Part shown: positions 56,625-64,000 of the stretch, in pieces
Layout: the number at the start of each line of letters is the position of its first letter
How positions within the stretch are numbered: the stretch's first letter is position 1
Made by a program: the position numbers and the translations under genes
Assembly: GCF_965363235.1 (NCBI RefSeq)
Contig: NC_134845.1
Span: 69,903,261-69,967,260, forward strand
DNA: 64,000 nt
DNA from: Mytilus galloprovincialis
Taxonomy: Eukaryota > Mollusca > Bivalvia > Mytilida > Mytilidae
Reading direction: 5' to 3'
Notes under the pieces: generated by a model
Told to the model about the DNA's origin: nothing
What the model saw: the letters and a program-made list of their open reading frames with translations, nothing else
Database searches by the model: none

Positions 56625-56701
56625 TGTTTTTATTTATTCATTGTTTTATTTTATTTTTATTTTTATTTTTATTTATTTTATTTTTTTAGGGGGGGGGGGG
56701 T
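56625..56701. repeat. TTTTA repeat and 12-G run
   Basis: Imperfect (TTTTA)n at 56,640-56,688 is followed by an uninterrupted G run. From here to 58,620 I see no gene; small ORFs at 57.2 and 58.3 kb are unsupported. Confidence 0.7.
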
Positions 56702-58631
56702 AGCCGTAATGATTAGACTAAACGGAAATGTAAACTGTATATAACAGAATGCCATGGAAGTTTCATATGATGTAGCAACAATCTCTCCTCAGTCGGAAAC
56801 CAGGTTGAACTAGAACAAAAGAATCGAAGCTCTTTGTAAGAGAAGGCGATAAATGTTTACTGTATTGTTTACTATAGTGACAAAATTTTTAAAAGTTAAT
56901 AGAAACAAAAAAAATTGCAATTTTCTTCTCAATTACGAGGTGTTTTCTTTTAAAAACACCATTTGCATAAGTTTTCAATTTATCTAGTACATAGTTAAGC
57001 AGAACAATTAGATATCAAGTCGACGACATGGGTATCTTTCAAGTTGGATGAAGAAAATGCATAACCTTCGATTTTTATGAAAAAATTACCACAGACGGAA
57101 AACATATCAATCTATTAGTTCAGTAATTTTCGTGTCTGCCCTTCCATTATGTGACTGAAGAAAAAAATCCAAAAAATGGGTAACAATTGTATCGAAAAGA
57201 GAAAATCGAGTGCACTTTTTTATGCTAGGGCGTGTTTGAGTTCAGTATTTTGTCTTGATATCGTACAAAGTAAGAATATTTCATACATCGTCTCGCTTCA
57301 GATTCTATCATTTTATATATTAAAGCTACAGGTTGACTTTATAACACAAAAAAATCACAGTACTAAAAGATGAAATATATGGGTCAAGTGAAATACCTAT
57401 CTAATGAGTCACAAAAACAGAGAAGGTGTGTTCGAATAGCTATTTTCTAACTGAAAGTACTTGACGACAGTCTTTCAAGTTGGATGGTGAAAATGCATAT
57501 CTTCGAAAAATTCTATTTTTTTGTTTGTGATTACTAGGGTTAATAGTCTTCATACACTAAAAAAATCTAGTCTGCCCTTCCACGAAATATCTAATTAGAA
57601 TTTTTTTAAATGTTTATGAATTTTCGAAAATTCCACCTGACAACCGATCAGACAATAGTTTAAAGTTCAATCAATGCAGACAAGATTATTAACCGATGCT
57701 CATCAGCTAGTTGATACATTTGTCTTTTAAAATACAACTGACATAAAAGGATCGTAATGGTGCAATGTGGATAAATTTATCGGTTTCCAAGAGCAATATT
57801 GGTAGCGCGTCATCCCTACAATGGCTTCCATTTATACGATTGTGAAAATGAACTGGCGTAATGGGGAGATAATTTTGACGAAGTAGACTCCTGACTGTCC
57901 TTCCTTAGGATGTCATTGATTTCAACCAAACAACCAGGTTTCTACTTGTGTACTGTGTTATTTCATGATGCTACTGGAGTAAAAAATACATTCCTTTCAT
58001 CCACATGAGTTAAGACCTTGTGGGGTTCAGGTTGATATTGTTTCATTTTTGTTGTTGTATATCAAAAGAAATGTTTTTTTCTCACTGTTTATGATTATCC
58101 TTTTGATAATGATCTTGTATAACGTTCGTCTGGGTAAACTTTCCTTTTAATCTTTCAAGTTTTGACAAGTAATACATTTACTATATTTACCATAACTGAC
58201 AATGATGTCATTTGGTAACTACAGTACACGAGATACAGAAAAGAAAAGACTGAAGAACATAAACCTTTACAAAATTGGGATAATCTGAGGTGTTTCGGAA
58301 GGATAAGCAGATCAACCTCCACTTGTTGCACCCATCGTGTTGTTCATATAAGTTCAAACCCAGTTATAAGTCTTATTTTGTAGATCACATTCGGGAGAAG
58401 GGGAATATAATTTTATTTACGATATTAGGAACATATACGTCGCAATCTAAAAACAGATATTCGATAACTGCCAACCAACTGGTGTCCGTAAAATTATCAA
58501 AGGGATTATTTAAACTTCACCACTTGGAACATGTGGAACTCTTGGTTGTTTATCTCCCTTTTTAGAAGCAATCCTCTATCACGGATATCATACAGGCCCT
58601 TGAATATCATTTCAAGTGTGAGATATTATTA

Positions 58632-58771
58632 GTTACATAATGTGCTAGTTACCTAATACGGTATATATGGGGTCAGTAAATTTCATATGGGGTTAGAGCG
58701 AAGCATGAATCCCCATATGTAATTTACTGACCCCATATATACCGTATTAGGTCACTAACACACTATGTAAC
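58632..58771. repeat. Long hairpin, copy 2 (arms about 58 bp, nearly perfect)
   Basis: The left arm TTACATAATGTGCTAGTTAC ... GGTATATATGGGGTCAGTAA ... CATATGGGG faces CCCCATATGTAATTTACTGA ... ACCGTATTAGGTCACTAACA. The loop is TTAGAGCGAAGCATGAAT. It is a homologue of 34,502-34,631. Confidence 0.8.
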
Positions 58772-59165
58772 GAATTTATCTTACCGACTATCTTAACGGT
58801 TAAAATGTAGACAAGTGACCTTTCAAAATGAGCAAGTTTTCAATACTGTTTGCATTAATAAACTACTCCCGCTGAGCATGGCCTACACAAACAGATGCAA
58901 ACAATAACAACTTGTTAAGTTTAAATGTGTTTTATGCATTTATTTCAATATTAATCATCAATTTCGTCGTCTGTTGAAACCTTTACGATTTTTTCTCAGT
59001 GCCGTTTTGTTTTTATAAAGGGACGTAACAGCACTACTAACCGTGTATGAAATAAGCCCCGCCTCCCTACTAACCTTATATTAAATATACACGGTGTGCA
59101 CGCCAATGCTTTTAACCAATCCCATTCCTAGAAATGTATAGGAGGTAGGATAAATTTTTCGTATG
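58772..59165 (+). mobile_element. MITE with ATTTATCTTACC-type termini, copy 2
   Basis: GAATTTATCTTACCGACTAT opens it, GAAATGTATAGGAGGTAGGA closes it, and TGAAATAAGCCCCGCCTCCC lies within. 59,200-59,990 shows no gene or named repeat. Confidence 0.65.
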
Positions 59166-59999
59166 CAAGTTCTGTTAGAATGTTTCTATATATTCTATAT
59201 ATGAATTGAAGGTGTTTTTTTTAGGAGAACCTCCATTTGGTTATGGCGTAAAGAAGGACATTTAACACAATAAATCGGTACAAATTTAATGTGAGAGTTT
59301 GTCTGTCCAATGTCCTATAATAGGTACAATGTAGTAAAACATACAAATAAACACTAAACTTATTCGCCCATCCTACAACTATGAAAAATGCAACATATAA
59401 AAATAACTATATCAAAATTAAGTGAAAGGTCACCTAAACAATAAACAGGAAACCGCTAAAGACATACTTGAAATCCAAACCGATACTGCTAAATGCCCAG
59501 TTGTTGTAGTTGTAGGTTGTAGTAAGAAAACAAGAACTGATTCCAACAGAAAGCAGAGAAAATTGTTTACCTTATAATCGTCATTGACTTGATCAGATGA
59601 TAATATTAATACTAAAAATTTAGGCTCAAGATAAATCTAAGCTAATTTTTGAAATAAAAAGCTAAGATGTCAAATATTTCAACTCTGTTTTATAATGTGT
59701 TATTATTATTTTCGTGGTAGCTCCATATGTTTTCAACAATGATCATCTTTCAATTGATACCTATATGACTTAAGGTGGTAGACCTTGGTTCAGGGAGATA
59801 ACTCTTTAATTCAGTTAAGCGTTTGTAAAAGTCAAGTTCATCAATGTATTTTAAGCATTTACCTGAAACAGATTGAAAAAAATCTATGTAACCTAGAAGC
59901 TTAAAATATATTTTTGAAAATGGTTGACACAAACGTACTGATGATTTTAAGAGTAATTTCCCTTAACCTAGGTCTACCTCCTTAAATGACTTATTCTAC

Positions 60000-60310
60000 A
60001 TAGATATAATAACATGTAGTATGAATGTCAATGGTGCATCTCTCAATCCAAGTCAAAAGTTGTAAAATGTAAACCATTATAGACAAAAGTACGGCTTTCA
60101 ATACGGCCACCTTAGTGTTAAACAATTCAAACAGTAAAACCAACGTCTAATCTAAAGAAAAACAAGAAACGAGAAACACCACATTGACTAATGAACTACA
60201 TCAACAAACGATCACTGATCAACAGGTTTCCACTTTCTGACTCTCGACAGGTGCAAATAAATGGAGCGGGTTTAAACGTTTGAGCCTTCACCATCACCTG
60301 AAACAGTAGT
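60000..60310 (-). repeat. R1 repeat
   Basis: TAACATGTAGTATGAATGTC, AATCCAAGTCAAAAGTTGTA, AGTACGGCTTTCAATACGGC, TTTCTGACTCTCGACAGGTG and CAAATAAATGGAGCGGGTTT. A long copy, quite diverged. Confidence 0.6.
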
Positions 60311-60809
60311 ATAACATTCCAACGCAGAAAGACACGCTATAAAATATTAATTAAATTGCTCAACTAAATCAAAAAGAAATATTAACTAAAAAAGGTAAAG
60401 TCACACTGAACGAATAATTTTCATTTTTGACGCTATGTAAATAAAACAATGTCAAAAAGACAACTATAACCTGGGATGTAATGGTGTTAGATATAACAAC
60501 GTACAAAGTTGACTGTATTATCATTGTGTAGTAAAGAGTACAGATAAAGTTATTACAAAATATTTTTTTTGTTCAAAGTACGAGAACAAAAGTGAAAATG
60601 TATCGGAATACACAAGACTTATTAAATGTGGTAAAAAAGTGAAACATTGAATAATAAATTTTTATTATAAATTGTGTCAAAAGGTCAAATTAAATAGTTA
60701 AATAGTAACACCTATGAGTAAGAAATATTTTGTTTTGAATATGTACTACTTTCCAAATGTTCTAATGCTCGGGTCCCGATTCGTTAATGTAACATCTAAC
60801 AAATGGATA

Positions 60810-60955
60810 TAAGAAGATGTGGCAACAGTGCTAATAAGACAATTCTCCATTCATGTCACAATTCTTAAAAGAAAAACCCTCATAGGTCAAAGTACGGTCT
60901 TCAACACGGAGACTTGGCTCACACCGAACAGTAAGTCAATTTATCAAGAGTGATT
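60810..60955 (-). repeat. R1 repeat, short copy
   Basis: AAGAAGATGTGGCAACAGTG, CTCATAGGTCAAAGTACGGT, CTTCAACACGGAGACTTGGC and TCACACCGAACAGTAAGTC. Confidence 0.65.
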
Positions 60956-60999
60956 TTGCAAAGAATTTGGCAATAACCGGTTCTATGAACCATCATGAT

Positions 61000-61110
61000 T
61001 TTTTTGCTTTTTTTGCATGGTCTTGGAGGCCTCACTGTGACTTTGAGATGAATAACAGCAATGCGAGCGCTGTTCCTTTTTTCTGCGTGTTTTTGTTGTT
61101 GTGCATGTAC
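61000..61110 (+). repeat. Interspersed repeat shared with 27,990-28,060
   Basis: GTGACTTTGAGATGAATAAC and AGCAATGCGAGCGCTGTTCC here match GTGATTTTGAGATAAAGAAC and AGCAATTTAAGCGTTGTTCC just before exon 5 of gene A. 61,110-62,250 holds nothing that I can name. Confidence 0.5.
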
Positions 61111-62254
61111 TGATTATATGTCATGGAAATTCCTTACCATTTTGTTTTTCTATTCGACCACAATTATGTCCTTTTCGTCAAGAAACTAGAGATAGTGTAA
61201 CACTTCCTTTATCACAATTTCAAGGACTGAATTCGGTTTAATTAAAAACTATATGGTGAGGAGATTGAAATTTGTTTTTTTTCTAAAGCAATCAAATTCA
61301 AATGTTTTAATTTATTCAAACTGTTGATAAGATGAAATCTTTTAAAGACAAACTTATCATTTCTTTTTATATTATCCTCGTGAAATTAAATATTGTAATA
61401 TCATGAAAATTACAAATTTCTAATCTCATAACGAAAATGATTTTTCAGAAGTGAATTCAACAGTTTTTTGATACATTTATCAAACCAATAAACGTATTTT
61501 GCAAAATCTATTTTTTCAGCTTAAAATGAAAAATGTTTGGCGTAAATATACACGGTCTGTGAGTACATGGTTTGTATAAAATACACATGGTTTTGGCAAT
61601 CGTTTGAACAATTAAGAAATATTCGAATGTTTATTAGAATAGAACAATATTTTCAAAACAATTTACTAGTTATTAGAACTTTTCATGTCTTTGTTCACTC
61701 ATTTTTGTCTATCGTTTTCCTTTTTTAAATGTAGTTTATAGTTTACTTTACGATAATCTGTATTCTGTGTATATTCTAACATTTATTGATTTTTGTTTTT
61801 TAGTTTTACCAATAACTATCGGATGCAATGCTTCTTAGAATTGTTGATATTGGTTGTCATATGTCATCAAATTTATGGATGATATTACTTATTATTACTC
61901 TCACGCAAAATGATAATTATATGTTGAAACATCATAGATACACGAGAGTACGTTAACATATTATGGATTTTTGCTTATGCTTGTATTTATTTTTTCTATT
62001 GATCGATTACCACAGTCTTTCCTGTCCATAAACATTTGAAGTTGCAATGTCAGATGCAATATAGATGACGTGATGCTCAAGTTTAAATTTCAAGTGGCTA
62101 TTTTTATATAAAAAAAACAATCCTTGGGTATGTGCACATGAACATATTTATTTAACAGTAACTAACTAATGCGGTGAACTTTAAAGTCTTTCATAAAAAT
62201 ATTCATATGAAGTAAAACAGTTTAAGAATGACAATCAAATTGAAATAGACATAT

Positions 62255-62410
62255 AATGCGTATTGGCACAACTTTTGGGGATTATTTGGTTCTCAATGCT
62301 TTTTAACTTCATTGTTGGTTGGCTTTCTAACTATTTTGATCTGCGTGTCTCATGTAGACGAAACGAGCGTCTGGCGTATAAAATTATAAGACTGGTACTT
62401 TTGATAAATA
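62255..62410 (+). mobile_element. Hammerhead-bearing repeat R2, decayed copy
   Basis: ATTGGCACAACTTTTGGGGA, CTCAATGCTTTTTAACTTC, then TAGACGAAACGAGCGTCTGG and GACTGGTACTTTTGATAAAT. The CTGATGAG half of the core is deleted. Confidence 0.65.
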
Positions 62411-62934
62411 TTTATAACAGTTTAAAATAACACGTTAATTTAAACAATTATATCAAGTTATACATGTTATAAATATGATTAGTTTTTTTGGCAAATGTCA
62501 CATACTGTAGCAGCATACGACACCCTGAAAAGTAATCTCTTTCAAAGAGAGGGGTAAATGCATGTATTTAAGCATCTTTATTCACCTAGAATTCTCTTGT
62601 AATCATCTGGTATGACTTTAAACCGGTTTTTTTTAATTTGAGTTTCTACAGTCAACTTAAAGGTGATTTGATGAGTTAGCTAGAAGAGTCTAAGTACTAT
62701 ACTTTTCTTTAAAAAAGATCACAGTCTTTATCCGTGTTCTCATTTGCCTAAACTCATTGTTGAAAAGAAGAAATATTCAATTCGACCAAAAGGAAGCATG
62801 AATATAGCTTCTATCAACCAGGCTTTTTCTTACAAAAATTGAAACTTCAAACATGCTTAGTACTTTTTTCTGATGTCCGTGCCTATATCAATTATATAGG
62901 CTTATCTTGGTGATATTTCGTTTGTTATTGATAA

Positions 62935-63470
62935 TGTTGTTGGTATTTGTTCTGAATGTCCTTTCAAAGTGTTGTTGAAATAGATTTTAATTCTTTTTCA
63001 GACATACATTGTAGGATATAACATTTTGGTAAAATTTTCATCCACATTATTTGAATTAATATCATTAATTTTATATATATCTAATTTTGTTATATTGCGG
63101 ACATTCAATCAAGAAATGTATCTCATTTTCAATTTTTCCTGTGCAAAATTTACCAAATCTCTCATTATAGGGTATTTTTGGTCTTGAATACCTACCAGTT
63201 TCTATTGCTAATTAGTGTGCACTTATTCTTAATTTAGTGAGTTTTTTTCTAAGGTCTTTAGGAATATTAAAGTTTAAATATTCTTGTTGTTTAAATTTAG
63301 TATAAATTTTACTAAAAAATAAAGGTTTACCACAGTTTCCATCTTTTATCTTCAATAGTTCAAAAATAATCTTATTTTTGTAGAAATCTTCTAGTTTCTG
63401 TTTAAAATTACTATTACAAATAGCTAATTAATCTGAGTCAAAGACATATATCGTGGATGTATAAGAGCAT
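62935..63470 (-). mobile_element. LINE 3' coding remnant (C-terminal Cys/His region)
   Basis: The minus strand reads NFKQKLEDFYKNK, YLNFNIPKDLRKKLTKLRIS, then AIETGRYSRPKIPYNERF and KFCTGKIENEIHFLIECPQY. This LRISAH...RY-RPKIP-ER...C...HFL-ECP-Y signature is the C-terminal tail of many animal LINE reverse transcriptase proteins. One in-frame stop (63,212-63,214) lies between SAH and LAIETG, and the first expected Cys (R-F-C) is Gly. No reverse transcriptase core is present upstream (63.5-64 kb), so the copy is truncated. It differs from the RNase H-bearing LINE at 12 kb. Confidence 0.7.
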
Positions 63471-63603
63471 TTTTTTTTTAATTTGCTGTGCTATAAAAAT
63501 GTTGGAAATTTCAACTTCATAAGCTAGTAAAGCTTGTTAAGAAGAAAATACGGGTTGAAAATTTCATTGGTTAACTGCCGGTGATGGTTATCAAATTATA
63601 TGT

Positions 63604-63757
63604 TATGAAATGTTGGGTCCTCAATGCTCTTCAACTTTGTACTTGTTTGGCTTTATAACTATTGTGATCAGAGCTTCACTGGTGAGTCTTATGTAGACGA
63701 AACGCGCTTCTGGCGTACTAAATTATAATCCTAGTACCTTTGATAACTTTTATATGG
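63604..63757 (+). mobile_element. Short R2 element with hammerhead motif and 10-bp target duplication
   Basis: It is flanked by AATTATATGT on both sides (63,594-63,603 and 63,758-63,767), and it splits a repeat that is continuous at 19,100-19,330. The insert is about 154 bp: CTCAATGCTCTTCAACTTTG, TTGGCTTTATAACTATTGTG, a hammerhead with two core changes (CTGGTGAG; TTC for GTC), and a tail ATAATCCTAGTACCTTTGAT. Confidence 0.75.
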
Positions 63758-64000
63758 AATTATATGTGAAATTTCACTGTAGTACTGGACAAGATCAAAC
63801 TTCTTTATTTGAAACAAAGACTTATAGATGGAAATAAATAGTGGTACAGGTATGTTTCCTTCACTCCGACCGTTAAAACATGTGGCCAACATTGCTATGA
63901 TAAAGTTCTGTTGATTTTTATTCGAATACATATTTTCAATTTTTTTTTCTCAATTTGTTGTAAAAGTGGCATATTTTGTCGACAAAATTTACACTTCATA

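Overview
The window looks like nuclear DNA of a marine mussel (Mytilus or a close relative). It is AT-rich, has short exons in long introns, and is packed with short interspersed repeats of the kind that fill mussel genomes. The exons I recognise are molluscan secreted-protein families. Species is inferred from pattern recognition, not from a search.

Layout. (1) 1-1,866, minus strand: the 5' part of a secreted-protein gene (signal-peptide exon plus two exons) running off the left edge. (2) 2.3-19 kb: mostly transposon debris: a nested TIR element (2.4-4.4 kb), a possible terminal coding exon (5.4 kb), a TTAA-flanked element (7.5-8.3 kb), a 15-bp minisatellite inside a TIR element (10.6-11.1 kb), and a 5'-truncated LINE with an RNase H domain (11.8-13.0 kb). 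(3) 20.0-28.4 kb, plus strand: a complete five-exon fibrinogen-related protein (FREP) gene with an N-terminal PAN/apple-like exon. (4) 30.0-35.0 kb: PIF/Harbinger-like and hairpin elements. (5) 37.1-44.5 kb, plus: a tandem paralogue of the FREP gene that has lost its second exon and its poly(A) signal and is probably a pseudogene. (6) 44.8-51.5 kb: repeats. (7) 51.7-56.3 kb, plus: a three-exon gene for a secreted coiled-coil protein with a short-chain-collagen-C4-like C-terminal domain. (8) 56.5-64 kb: repeats, including a LINE 3' coding remnant.

The two recognised gene families (FREP and C4-like) encode secreted multimer-type recognition or matrix proteins. They lie in the same orientation, but nothing in the sequence shows that they work together.

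The most interesting non-coding signal is a short repeat family (about 150-350 bp, at least nine copies, both strands) whose copies carry a type I hammerhead ribozyme. One copy (45,047-45,090) keeps all core bases and a pairing stem I, another (about 53,390-53,432) keeps the core, and the rest are decayed. One copy has a clean 10-bp target-site duplication, and one locus holds two motifs in direct tandem about 345 bp apart. This is the layout expected of retrozyme-like elements.
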